From Planctomycetota bacterium (GTDB taxonomy: Bacteria; Planctomycetota; PUPC01; DSUN01): 64,000 nucleotides of DNA. Both the position numbers and the translations under genes were made by a program. The stretch covers positions 4,800 through 68,799 of the forward strand of contig VGYW01000001.1 in NCBI GenBank assembly GCA_016872875.1, read 5' to 3'. The notes beneath the pieces are model-generated. The model ran no database searches. It was not told the DNA's origin and saw nothing but the letters and a program-made list of their open reading frames with translations. Positions 8,519 to 16,504 of this stretch are shown here, one piece after another; positions within the stretch are counted from its first letter, which is position 1; every line of letters starts with the position of its first letter.

Positions 8519-8985
8519 GCCTGCTGCGGAAGGGAATCACGGTATTCAACAGGAAGCCGATCGAATGGACCGGCGTCCTTCAGAGGATGATCCGCGAGAT
8601 TGTGGAGGCCGTTCAGGTCGAGCTTTCTGAGGCCGAACTCGACGCCATCCTTTCGTTGCCCTACCGCATCGTCGACCTTGTCCAATCGGGGATCGTGGAG
8701 GCGGTTGAGCTGAAAGCCGGCCAGGAGGGCTGCGCGATCGCCTTCCCATCGGAGCCGGACGCTCCCGACGATGTGGACCTGTCAATGCTCGCGTTGTGCG
8801 ACCTTCGCGCGATGAAGCTCGTGGCGGAGGTTGTGGTGAACGACATGCCCCTGGCCCGGTCGCTCGGGGCTGGAGCGCTGGAACAGATGTCGTCGAACGC
8901 GCTCACCGTGTCGCTTCGCAGCAGTGGGCGGAGCTCGGGCGCCGGGAGCCGGCCACGACCGGGAAGGGACCAACGAAGAAAGTGA
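8515..8985 (+). CDS. Hypothetical protein between TRIP13-like and HORMA genes
   Basis: A 156-residue acidic-to-neutral protein that I do not recognise. The N-terminal 60 residues look helical, and the last 30 are Ser/Gly/Arg-rich and probably disordered. Its start overlaps the stop of the TRIP13-like gene (ATGA) and the HORMA gene begins 9 bases after its end, so it is embedded in that module and a partner role is plausible. No E2-type HPN motif or catalytic cysteine context is visible. Confidence 0.55.
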   Translation: MSLLRKGITVFNRKPIEWTGVLQRMIREIVEAVQVELSEAELDAILSLPYRIVDLVQSGIVEAVELKAGQEGCAIAFPSEPDAPDDVDLSMLALCDLRAMKLVAEVVVNDMPLARSLGAGALEQMSSNALTVSLRSSGRSSGAGSRPRPGRDQRRK

Positions 8986-8994
8986 GGTTGAGCA

Positions 8995-9537
8995 ATGAGC
9001 ACGGTGGTCAGGCAGTCCACGGGTGTAGAGGTCAACGTAACGACGAGATCCGTGGTCTACGTCGCGAACACGCTCTTCCAGATGGTCCTTCGCATCATCG
9101 CGGGACGGGGTCTGCCACCTACCTACATCACGTACAACCGCGACATCATCGGCGACGGTTTTTTCGTCTGGCTGACCGAGCGGTCGCTCAGGACTGTGTA
9201 CCTGGAGGTCGCCATGCCCGGCGGCGCTCAGGCCCTGGAGCGCTGGGACTTCACGCTCGGATACGGGGAGAACGAGGAGGACGTGCCAAGGAATCCACCG
9301 ATCGACGAAGTTGCGAACCTCTGCGCAAGGCTGGCTGCCCTGCCGCAGGGCGCCGAGTACCGAATCCTGGTGCACACAGCCCCGTGGGCCACTCCTGTGC
9401 CCGGCTGGGTGCCTTCGCAGCTCCTTCCCCTGAACTTGTCTGGTTCTGAACAACTCCGCGCCTGGGGATACGGCGGCATCGCGGCAAGCGTGACCTACCG
9501 CGGCGGCGGAGAGGGCCAGCGGCGGACTTCGTCGTGA
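8995..9537 (+). CDS. HORMA-domain protein (bacterial HORMA, Mad2-like core)
   Basis: A 180-residue protein with the order expected of a HORMA domain: an N-terminal helical region, a segment YLEVAMPGGAQALERWDFTL (residues 69-88), and a C-terminal safety-belt-like region ending in WGYGGIAASVTY. The ALERWDFTL stretch parallels LERWQFDIE of eukaryotic Mad2, as I recall that sequence. HORMA proteins switch conformation while clasping a short peptide and are recycled by TRIP13. A TRIP13-like gene lies 477 bases upstream in the same operon. In CBASS the HORMA protein activates a CD-NTase, which is not seen here. The ATG at 8995 follows GTGAGG. The call rests on motif pattern and context. Confidence 0.7.
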   Translation: MSTVVRQSTGVEVNVTTRSVVYVANTLFQMVLRIIAGRGLPPTYITYNRDIIGDGFFVWLTERSLRTVYLEVAMPGGAQALERWDFTLGYGENEEDVPRNPPIDEVANLCARLAALPQGAEYRILVHTAPWATPVPGWVPSQLLPLNLSGSEQLRAWGYGGIAASVTYRGGGEGQRRTSS

Positions 9538-9553
9538 GAACTGGAGAACGGTC

Positions 9554-9856
9554 ATGGAGCCCAACCCCGAAGCCGTGGCGGCCGCAGTCGCAGGCGGGCT
9601 AGCCATCGTCTTCCTCATCTGGGCGGTCAGGGCCTCTGCCACCGCCTCGCAGCGGCAGGAGGAAATCCGCAGCCTCCAGACCGCGGTGGCGGGGCGCGAC
9701 TGGACGATCAACGAGCAGAGGAGGCGTCTGGCAGCGATCAACGCGGGGCTCGGCGAGCTCGAAGAAGCCATCGCCGAGCTCGAGCGAAGCGCGGCCAGAG
9801 GGCCGAGTCGGCTGAGGCTGAGCCCCGACGGGCGGCTCCTGGAGGGTCCGCAATGA
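9554..9856 (+). CDS. Small membrane-anchored coiled-coil protein
   Basis: A 100-residue protein with one N-terminal membrane segment (about residues 10-27, AAAVAGGLAIVFLIWAV), then a Gln/Glu/Arg-rich helix with heptad character to about residue 80, and a short tail. It probably faces the cytoplasm from an inner-membrane anchor. It is preceded by CTGGAG and its stop overlaps the start of the second E1-like gene (ATGA). It could tether the HORMA/E1 machinery to the membrane; that is inference from position only. Confidence 0.6.
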   Translation: MEPNPEAVAAAVAGGLAIVFLIWAVRASATASQRQEEIRSLQTAVAGRDWTINEQRRRLAAINAGLGELEEAIAELERSAARGPSRLRLSPDGRLLEGPQ

Positions 9857-10653
9857 TTGACGACTGGTTCGCTCCTCTCCGCGGCCTGATTGACGTGGCT
9901 CATATCGAGCGCACCGTGCGCCTGCTGGTCGTCGGCTGTGGCCGCGTGGGGCTGTCCTTCATTCACATCGCCATTGCTCGTGGCGTCAGGTGGCTGAGGG
10001 TCATAGAGCCTGACTGGACGGAGAGCCGCAACTACGCGAGCGGCTTCCCCGAGGCCGCCGTGGGGTCTCGGAAGATCGATTTCCTGCGCGAGCACCTGCT
10101 CAGGTACAGCAGCAGGATCTCGTTCGAGGGCGCGTCGGCCCGCCTCACCGCCAGCTCAGTGGAGCCGTTCCTTTCCTGGCTGTCGCGTTCCACGCACGTG
10201 GCGCTGTTCCTCGACAGCTTCGAGGTGGCCTCCGCGCTGGCCAGGATGGCCTACAGGCACTGTCCCTGCCTCTACGCCGCGGTGTTCGAGAACGGCAGCA
10301 CTGGCGAGGCGGCGTGGTCGCTCGGCGGCCAGACCCCATGCCTTGAGTCAACGGTCAGGCTCTCAGAGAAGCGCGGGGCACGGGGCGGGCAGACGGCGCT
10401 GGTCGACGTCCTGAGCACCGTGAACGTATCGGTGCGGCAGTTCCTGGGCCTCGCGCTCGCGGGGCGCCGCGGCTTCGAGCTTTTCGCGCCGTACGTCCGG
10501 CCGCGTTTCCCCCTTGCCGTGGTGGTGAATCGCCCTGGCGGGTTCGTTGAGATGGGGAGCCCCGACGTGCCATCAGGGGTGAGGTTGGTCGAGGTGGTCG
10601 ATGGGAACGGCCGCGGCCCAACCTGTCCCACTTGTGCGGGCTACAGCCCGTAG
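9853..10653 (+). CDS. Second E1/ThiF-like protein, divergent
   Basis: A 266-residue Rossmann-type protein with VVGCGRVG (about residues 29-36), a VIEPDW acidic strand, then ESRNY and VGSRKIDFL, matching the order of the E1/ThiF signature (GxGxxG, acidic residue, Asn, Lys). It differs from the 1030-1683 protein: the second acidic residue of the strand is altered, and a CPTC pair ends the protein, possibly a zinc site or a reactive cysteine. It may be an adenylating enzyme or a pseudo-E1 partner, since eukaryotic E1s work as active/inactive pairs. It is ATGA-coupled to the upstream coiled-coil gene. Confidence 0.7.
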   Translation: MIDDWFAPLRGLIDVAHIERTVRLLVVGCGRVGLSFIHIAIARGVRWLRVIEPDWTESRNYASGFPEAAVGSRKIDFLREHLLRYSSRISFEGASARLTASSVEPFLSWLSRSTHVALFLDSFEVASALARMAYRHCPCLYAAVFENGSTGEAAWSLGGQTPCLESTVRLSEKRGARGGQTALVDVLSTVNVSVRQFLGLALAGRRGFELFAPYVRPRFPLAVVVNRPGGFVEMGSPDVPSGVRLVEVVDGNGRGPTCPTCAGYSP

Positions 10654-10666
10654 AGAGGAGCGTGCC

Positions 10667-10894
10667 ATGAGGCCAGCGGTCTTGTCCAGGGTTCCCTCCG
10701 TGGAACCCCCTGTGATGGCGGAGAGCCCGAGGCCCAGCCGCCTGCGGGCGGCGCTCGCGGACCTCCGTTCGCTCACGAGCGAGCCGGAGGGGAGAGTGCC
10801 AGGCCGGGCCGCAGTGCCGGCGTACGGCGACGAAGCGCCGGCGCCCGTGAGCGCTCCGCGCGTCATCGAACGGCCAGTCGAGGGGATCGACTGA
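10667..10894 (+). CDS. Small disordered protein
   Basis: A 75-residue Pro/Arg/Ala-rich protein, probably unstructured, starting at an ATG preceded by GAGGAG. No recognisable domain. It does not end in a Gly-Gly or Pup-like GGQ/GGE tail, so there is no evidence that it is a conjugated tag. It sits 13 bases after the second E1-like gene. Confidence 0.4.
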   Translation: MRPAVLSRVPSVEPPVMAESPRPSRLRAALADLRSLTSEPEGRVPGRAAVPAYGDEAPAPVSAPRVIERPVEGID

Positions 10895-10956
10895 CCTGGC
10901 GGCCGGAAGGGGCGGGCCCGCGCCGCTCCCTCTCCGGCCGTGCCTGGAGACAACAG

Positions 10957-11367
10957 ATGAGAAAAGACGAAGTGCTGCGCCTCAGACAAGCCGCCGGAGG
11001 CGGGACCAGGCAGACCACCGTCCGCTACGTCGGGGGGCTGGCCTCCGACGGCGGTGTCGCCTTCGAGAAAGAGGAGGTCCAGCTCGAAGAAGACAATGGG
11101 TTACGGACGGTTGAGTGGATAGGAACCCGCTTCTGCGATTGCGGCACGATCATCGACGGCAAGGAGGCCGCCATCACAGGGCGCTGTTCCTATCCTGGCT
11201 GCACGGCATTGACCTGCTCAAAGTGCGTCAAGCGGTGCTGTGCGGATGGCGACGGGAGGACCTTCTGTCCGCGCCACGCTCGGACCTACGGCCACGGCGA
11301 CGGCAAGACCTACTGCTCTCGCCACTCGTGGCTCCGCTGGTGGCGCGCTTTCTGGGGGCTCGACTGA
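10957..11367 (+). CDS. Cys/His-rich zinc-binding protein
   Basis: A 136-residue protein whose second half has dense metal-ligand pairs: FCDCG, CSYPGC, CSKC, CC, FCPRH and YCSRH. The spacing suggests two or more interleaved zinc sites, as in treble-clef, B-box or RING-like modules. It ends in an aromatic WLRWWRAFWG segment that may bind membrane or a partner. Beside two E1-like genes and near a JAB gene, an E3-like role is conceivable, but I cannot match a defined RING signature. Function unknown. Confidence 0.6.
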   Translation: MRKDEVLRLRQAAGGGTRQTTVRYVGGLASDGGVAFEKEEVQLEEDNGLRTVEWIGTRFCDCGTIIDGKEAAITGRCSYPGCTALTCSKCVKRCCADGDGRTFCPRHARTYGHGDGKTYCSRHSWLRWWRAFWGLD

Positions 11368-11368
11368 G

Positions 11369-11614
11369 ATGTCCATTCTGGCCTTTGCGGTCATTCTGCT
11401 CCTGCTCCTCGGGCCGTTGCGGCGCCTGTGCATGCGCAATGCCAGATTCGCCGTGCCGGCGATGCTCGGGGCCGTCGTGGGTTACTGCCTGGGGTTGCTG
11501 GCCCTTGCCGCCGGCCTGCCGTACCCATGGCTGCCGTGGGCGTGGGCCGCCCTCGCCGCGTTCTTTGTCGGGGAGGCAGGCTCCGAGTGGTTCCGCCGCG
11601 TCTTCCGCGAATGA
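11369..11614 (+). CDS. Small two-pass membrane protein
   Basis: An 81-residue protein with a hydrophobic N-terminal segment (about 2-15), a second membrane span (about 30-52) and a third Trp/Ala-rich hydrophobic patch (about 54-68), then a basic end. It starts one base after the previous stop. No family is recognised. It may be a membrane anchor for the adjacent zinc-binding or HerA-like protein. Confidence 0.5.
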   Translation: MSILAFAVILLLLLGPLRRLCMRNARFAVPAMLGAVVGYCLGLLALAAGLPYPWLPWAWAALAAFFVGEAGSEWFRRVFRE

Positions 11615-11624
11615 GGGGCATCCC

Positions 11625-13682
11625 ATGCCGGACGGTTTCGACAGGCTGGCTGATTTCCTCGGCCGAGACCACCGCTCGATAGCGGGGATCCTCTGGGCCG
11701 CACAGCACAACTCCAAGATGAGGGGTGCCGCCTACTACGCACTCCGCAGGCGGTGCAAGCAAGAGACGGGCGTCAATCCCGACAACCTGCCGCCCTTCCC
11801 GCTCGTGAGGGAGCTGCCTGCCGGGGAACTTGTGGTTGGCAATGCGCTCAACGGGCAGATGCTCGGGCCGGTGTTCGCCCTGCCCATTTCGGACACCAAG
11901 GGACATTTCGGCGTCTTCGGCGCGACGGGGCAGGGGAAGTCGTTCCTGGCGAAACACCTCATCACTGAGTTCATCCGAGCGGGAGGGAGGGCGTGGGTGT
12001 TTGACACCGAAGGGGAACATGGCGACATCCTCTCCCTGCTCCCCGCGGAAGTGCTCGTTCCTGTCACGCCCGATGCCCTCCGTATTTCGCTCTTCGAACC
12101 GCCGCGCGATTCCATCGAGCCCAAGGTCTGGCTCGGGGAGATCGGGCTGCAACTCCGCGGCTCAACGTTCATACGCGACGGCGCCGAGAACCTGTTCGGC
12201 TCCTCGATGCTCAAGCTGTTCGAGCGCAAAGGCATCCTCACCGGCTCGCGCGCGTACCCCACCCTCGACGAAGCGTTCGCGCACTTCGCGGGCATGAGCT
12301 TTGGGCCGAAGAGCCGGAACGCAACCTGGCTCGAGAGCCTGACCAACAGGCTCACCATGCTGTCCAACGCGCTCGGCCCGACCTTCAGCGCGTCCACCTC
12401 GGGGGTCCTGCCGTTCCTCGCAAATCGGTCGGCCATCTTCCGCCTCAACGGTCTCCAAGGAGGAGTCGCCGTCCAGTTCTTCGCCGGTTTCCTCCTGGCG
12501 TGGCTTGCGGCCTACAAGGAAGGGGAGACAGAGCCGGCCATGCACATGGTCGTCATTGAGGAAGCGCACGTGCTCCTGCCCGACCGAAACCGCATGGACC
12601 TCGGGGAGGCCGTGCTTCCCGATCTCTTCCGGCGCGGCAGGAAACGTTCGATGATCCTTGCCATCCTCGACCAGGTCCCTGGCTTGCTGCCGCCCGCGGT
12701 CCTTGCGAATCTGGGGTGTTGCATCACGATGCGGATCACTGACCCGAAATCGCTCTGGACCATGGGCAACTCGATGGCGCTCACGCCCGAGCAGTCGGCC
12801 GTGCTGCCGGAACTCCAGGCGCGAGAAGCAGTGGTCCGCATCGCCGCACACCCTAAGCCATTCCTGGCGAGGATCCGTGACCTGTCCTTTGGGCCGAGAC
12901 CTTCCGAAGCTGAGATGCGCCGCAGGGCCGAGGACGCTCTCGCCGGAGTGACGTGGACGCCCGGCATAATGCCGCCCAGCGCACGGCATGGCTCACCCAC
13001 GGTTGCCGACGGGCCTGCCCAGCTCGGTGAACTTCCCGGCGACGCGCTGAAGGTCATGCTCGACATCTGCGCTCGCTCAGACCATTTCATTGACGAGCGA
13101 TGCGAAGAGACACAGCTTGACCGGAGCAGGGAGCTGCGGGCCAGGAAGATGCTCCTGGACAGGGGGCTCATTGAGGAGCTGAGCCAGACGATGGGGAAGC
13201 TCACCTTCTACCAGGTTACGCCCAAGGGTGAGGACTGGGCCCACCAGCACCGCGTCCACGTCAAGAAGTACAAGTCCGGGCCGGTTCACGAGGCCATCCT
13301 CACCAAGGTTCAGCGCGCCCTCGGCATGGCGCTTCCAGGCGCCCGCTTCCAGCGTGGGAGTACGATCGGCTCCGAGATCGGCAAGGAGCCAGACCTCGCT
13401 CTGACCCTCAAAGAAGGACGCGCGATCTTGGTCGAGGTCTGCTGCCACAACGTGACCCGCCAGGTGGAGACCCTTCTCGAGGAAGCGGCGATCCAGGACG
13501 TAGATATGCTCGTCGCGGTCACGGCCGGCGTGGAGCTGCGCCGCAAGCTCCAGCAGGAGCTGGACAAGAAGGCGAAGGACAGCGGGCCTCGGCTCTTCAC
13601 GAAGGGGACTGTGACCGTGATCAGCGCCCCAGACTGCTTAGAGCCGGGTTTTGACTGGGTCGACCTTCTGAGCCGGCCTTGA
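11625..13682 (+). CDS. HerA/FtsK-family ATPase with C-terminal winged-helix and nuclease-like domain
   Basis: A 685-residue protein. GATGQGKS (residues 99-106) is Walker A and MVVIEEAHVLLP (about 308-319) is Walker B with the EEAH typical of HerA/DUF87 ATPases, hexameric pumps that translocate DNA. About residues 450-560 look like a winged-helix region. The C-terminus (about 580-680) has EPDLALTLKEGRAILVEVC, resembling a PD-(D/E)xK nuclease core in which the final Lys is replaced by Cys, so cleavage ability is doubtful. The ATG at 11625 is preferred to the 170-residue in-frame extension, which overlaps two upstream genes. Likely role: DNA mobilisation, processing or defence. Confidence 0.8.
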   Translation: MPDGFDRLADFLGRDHRSIAGILWAAQHNSKMRGAAYYALRRRCKQETGVNPDNLPPFPLVRELPAGELVVGNALNGQMLGPVFALPISDTKGHFGVFGATGQGKSFLAKHLITEFIRAGGRAWVFDTEGEHGDILSLLPAEVLVPVTPDALRISLFEPPRDSIEPKVWLGEIGLQLRGSTFIRDGAENLFGSSMLKLFERKGILTGSRAYPTLDEAFAHFAGMSFGPKSRNATWLESLTNRLTMLSNALGPTFSASTSGVLPFLANRSAIFRLNGLQGGVAVQFFAGFLLAWLAAYKEGETEPAMHMVVIEEAHVLLPDRNRMDLGEAVLPDLFRRGRKRSMILAILDQVPGLLPPAVLANLGCCITMRITDPKSLWTMGNSMALTPEQSAVLPELQAREAVVRIAAHPKPFLARIRDLSFGPRPSEAEMRRRAEDALAGVTWTPGIMPPSARHGSPTVADGPAQLGELPGDALKVMLDICARSDHFIDERCEETQLDRSRELRARKMLLDRGLIEELSQTMGKLTFYQVTPKGEDWAHQHRVHVKKYKSGPVHEAILTKVQRALGMALPGARFQRGSTIGSEIGKEPDLALTLKEGRAILVEVCCHNVTRQVETLLEEAAIQDVDMLVAVTAGVELRRKLQQELDKKAKDSGPRLFTKGTVTVISAPDCLEPGFDWVDLLSRP

Positions 13683-13702
13683 CCGCATGACGGAGGTGTC
13701 CG

Positions 13703-14320
13703 ATGAACGATTGGCCTGAGGACCCGTTAGCGGAACCCCTGGACGACATCGCGAGGCTGCTCGATCAGCTTGAGGCGATCGAGGAGACGCGGATTGCGTT
13801 GGGCGACATACCTCTTGAGGAAATCGGGTTCCGGAATACCGGCGCTGCGCCGACAGCTTCACGGGCACAGGCCGCACCCGACAGCGACCGCTACCTCGAC
13901 CCTCTCGCACGGCAACTGGGCGCTCTGGAGGACTACCAGGAGAGCCTGGTCCTGCCTCCGCCGCCAAAGTTTGAGGCCCCGAAGCCGTACAAGCCCGAGA
14001 GCCAGGCATACGGCTCGTTCCCGACGAAGCCGCCTGTGACACTCGACGAGGGCTTCAGCGGAGCGGGACGGAACTGGGCCGGGCCACGGATCGGGCCTCA
14101 TCCGGTGGGCAGGAGCGCAGGGGTCAGAGCATCGTTTGGCCACGACAGCCACAGCGGAGGCACCCAATCTGAGTTCTGGTGTCTCCGCCTCGGGGAGGCC
14201 GTCACCGGGCCTCATGCTGGCTGCGAAGCCTGCCAACGAGGCTGTCCATTTGCCGAGAGCACGGAAGACGAGGATGACGAGGAGGAGCAGGCCAACAGCA
14301 GAGGAGTTCCTATGGAGTGA
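13703..14320 (+). CDS. Hypothetical protein with C-terminal Cys cluster and acidic tail
   Basis: A 205-residue protein. The N-terminal 35 residues are an acidic helix, the middle is Pro/Lys-rich and probably disordered (LPPPPKFEAPKPYKP), and the C-terminus has WCLRLG, GCEACQRGC, and a run of Asp/Glu. The Cys cluster could bind zinc or iron-sulfur. No family is recognised. It separates the HerA-like gene from the vWA gene in the same operon. Confidence 0.55.
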   Translation: MNDWPEDPLAEPLDDIARLLDQLEAIEETRIALGDIPLEEIGFRNTGAAPTASRAQAAPDSDRYLDPLARQLGALEDYQESLVLPPPPKFEAPKPYKPESQAYGSFPTKPPVTLDEGFSGAGRNWAGPRIGPHPVGRSAGVRASFGHDSHSGGTQSEFWCLRLGEAVTGPHAGCEACQRGCPFAESTEDEDDEEEQANSRGVPME

Positions 14321-14424
14321 ACCCCGTTTGATGGCTCCTGGCCCGCCCGCGTGCGTTGCACGGGCATGGCGTCCGGACAGAAGGCCAGGCATTGTGAGGC
14401 GACCCAAGCCGAAGGAGTTTTCGC

Positions 14425-15237
14425 ATGCCGTACGAGAGGAAAATCAGCCGCGCACAGCCCGGCTGCGTCGTGATGGTCCTCGATGACAGCGGCTCAATGG
14501 GGGAGCCATTGCCCGGGACGTCGGACCCGAAGTACCAGTGGGTCGAACGGCTCCTCGGGTGCGTCCTCAAGGAGCTGCTCGCGCGGTCCACGGAGACGAA
14601 GGGCGACGCGGTCCTCATCAAGCCGCGCTACTTCGCCACCGTGTTCACCTACGGGAGTGCGCCCCAGCTCTGGGGCAGCGAGGGCATGGACATCCAGGCT
14701 GTCGTCGAGAAGTATACGCGCGAGGGGAACTCCTTGGGCCTCGGCGGGAAGTTGGGCGGCACCGACGCCGCGGCCGCGCTCCAGCAGGCGTTCAACTACC
14801 TCGAACGGGCGGTGGCCGACGAGCGGTTCAGCGCGTCCTTCCCCGCTATGCTTTTCCACCTCACGGACGGGATGAGCGCCACGGACCCGAGGCCCGTCGC
14901 CGAGCAGATCAAGCGGCTCGCCACTTCGGACGGGAACATCCTCGTGCTCAATTCCTTCATCGGGACGCAAACCAACCTGGCCTACACGGGTCCCGAGGAT
15001 TTCCCCGGCTACGTCCAGGCCAACGAGGTGGGGCAGAGCGAGGACAACGTGCGGCTCTTCGAAATGAGCAGCGAAATCCCCGAAGTCATGCGGGCCAACC
15101 TCGTCCAGGACGGCATCTTCCCGAATCTCCGCGCAGGCGCCAGGCTCTTCTTCGACGTCCGTACGCGCGAGATGCTGAAGCACACGCTGGCGGTTGTCGG
15201 CTCGATCGGCTCCCGGGCCGACAGGATGGCGAAGTAA
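14425..15237 (+). CDS. vWA-domain protein (TerY-like)
   Basis: A 270-residue von Willebrand A domain with a complete MIDAS: DDSGS (residues 20-24), the GGTDA threonine, and LTDGMSATD. vWA proteins bind partners through a metal ion. Followed directly by PP2C and kinase genes, it forms the arrangement described as the TerY-P triad (vWA, phosphatase, kinase) in Ter-type stress islands. The ATG follows GAAGGAG. The PP2C gene starts 1 base after its stop. No TerD-type gene is visible in the window. Confidence 0.8.
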   Translation: MPYERKISRAQPGCVVMVLDDSGSMGEPLPGTSDPKYQWVERLLGCVLKELLARSTETKGDAVLIKPRYFATVFTYGSAPQLWGSEGMDIQAVVEKYTREGNSLGLGGKLGGTDAAAALQQAFNYLERAVADERFSASFPAMLFHLTDGMSATDPRPVAEQIKRLATSDGNILVLNSFIGTQTNLAYTGPEDFPGYVQANEVGQSEDNVRLFEMSSEIPEVMRANLVQDGIFPNLRAGARLFFDVRTREMLKHTLAVVGSIGSRADRMAK

Positions 15238-15238
15238 C

Positions 15239-16504
15239 ATGAATACTCGCGAGGAAGCGTTTCCCGGCCCGTGCGGTCACGACGCACTCGCCATCGTCTC
15301 TCCGGCCTGCCTGGGGAACGAGGAGAAGAACCAGGACCGGGTGTTCTGGTCGCCGGCCGTCGGCGTCGCCGCCGTGTGCGACGGGGTGACGACCTCCCCC
15401 TTCGCGGCGGAGGCGGCCGAGCTTGTGTCGAAGTCCAGCCCTCTGCTCTTCGGGGGCGAGCTCGAAGACCGCCTGCGGGTTCTGTGCGAGCTTCTCGTGG
15501 CCCGCCGCCTCGAAGCGCGGGGGGCCGGGATCAAGCCCTGCCTAGGCATGCCGGAGGCCATGCAGGAGATGCTGCGCGAGGTCGCCGAGGAGAAGATGGC
15601 CCGCGCGTTCCAGACGACGCTCGCCGCTGCCTGGTTCGTCCTTGGCGACGACGCGGTCTGCGTGACCGTGGTGCGGTGCGGGGACTCCGGCTTCTTCGCC
15701 TTCGGCTCGGACGGGACACTGCTGGTTTCGTCATTGCCGGATGCCTCCAAGCCCGTGGCTTCTGTCAGCGCCACCGGAGGCGGGGAGCAGCCGCCTCCCG
15801 CCTCCGGCCGCTTCCGCTTCGGGCCTGGCGACGAGCTTCACGCGAGAGTGCTCGGCACAGCCAGGGAGCTCCCGATCTTCGCGCAGAAAGCGGGCATGGC
15901 GGCCGGCAGCGGGGACGGCTGGCTCGTCTGCGCCCCCGTGGACCAGCTCACTTGCGCCGGATGCCCTGCCAATGGCGAGCACGCCGAAGGGCGCACCCTG
16001 CGCCTCGGCCCCGACGACCTGCTGCTCGTTCCGAAGTACCTCTGCGGCGCCCCGAACGGCGTGAAGCGACGGCGTTACGTGGACTTCCCTTTCTCCCGAT
16101 CCGTCCGGGTCGTCTCGTCCTCGCCAAACGCCGGCCAGCCCACACGCTTTTCCGAGCGGGGCTCGACTACCGCGGTCCTCCCGGACAGTTGCTGCGCGGG
16201 CGGCTGGGTCAGCTTCCAGGACAGGTTCCCCGCCGACAGCCACTTCGTCCTGGCGAGCGATGGTTTCTACGGCGCCTTCGACGGGCCGGCGGAACTCTTG
16301 GCCTGGTTGAGACAGAACGAGGCCCGACTCATCGACGCGGAAGAGCGCGACAAGGCGCTCCACGACCTGCACGTCCGACTTCAGGCGAAGAGCGGAGACG
16401 ACGACATCTCTTTCGTCTGGGTCCGGCCAGGGTCCGCATTGACTGACGGGTCGAATTGCGGTTCTGCCGACGGTGAAGCAGGAGGAACGAGAAATGCCCG
16501 CTGA
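15239..16504 (+). CDS. PP2C-family serine/threonine phosphatase
   Basis: A 421-residue protein with the PP2C metal-binding order: NQDR (about 31-34), AAVCDGV (44-50), VVRCGDSG, FVLASDGFYGAF and a terminal DDDISF. These residues hold two Mn/Mg ions that hydrolyse phospho-Ser/Thr. An insertion of about 150 residues in the middle contains several Cys (CAGCPANG), possibly a zinc-stabilised lobe not usual in small bacterial PP2Cs. It presumably reverses the two kinases encoded downstream. The start at 15239 gives a one-base gap after the vWA stop; its end overlaps the first kinase start by 11 bases. Confidence 0.8.
   Translation: MNTREEAFPGPCGHDALAIVSPACLGNEEKNQDRVFWSPAVGVAAVCDGVTTSPFAAEAAELVSKSSPLLFGGELEDRLRVLCELLVARRLEARGAGIKPCLGMPEAMQEMLREVAEEKMARAFQTTLAAAWFVLGDDAVCVTVVRCGDSGFFAFGSDGTLLVSSLPDASKPVASVSATGGGEQPPPASGRFRFGPGDELHARVLGTARELPIFAQKAGMAAGSGDGWLVCAPVDQLTCAGCPANGEHAEGRTLRLGPDDLLLVPKYLCGAPNGVKRRRYVDFPFSRSVRVVSSSPNAGQPTRFSERGSTTAVLPDSCCAGGWVSFQDRFPADSHFVLASDGFYGAFDGPAELLAWLRQNEARLIDAEERDKALHDLHVRLQAKSGDDDISFVWVRPGSALTDGSNCGSADGEAGGTRNAR

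Noticed and set aside
8515..8985. E2-type conjugating enzyme
   Set aside because: No HPN motif and no conserved catalytic Cys context.
10667..10894. Pup- or ubiquitin-like tag protein
   Set aside because: Its end is EGID, without a Gly-Gly or GGQ/GGE terminus, and it looks disordered.
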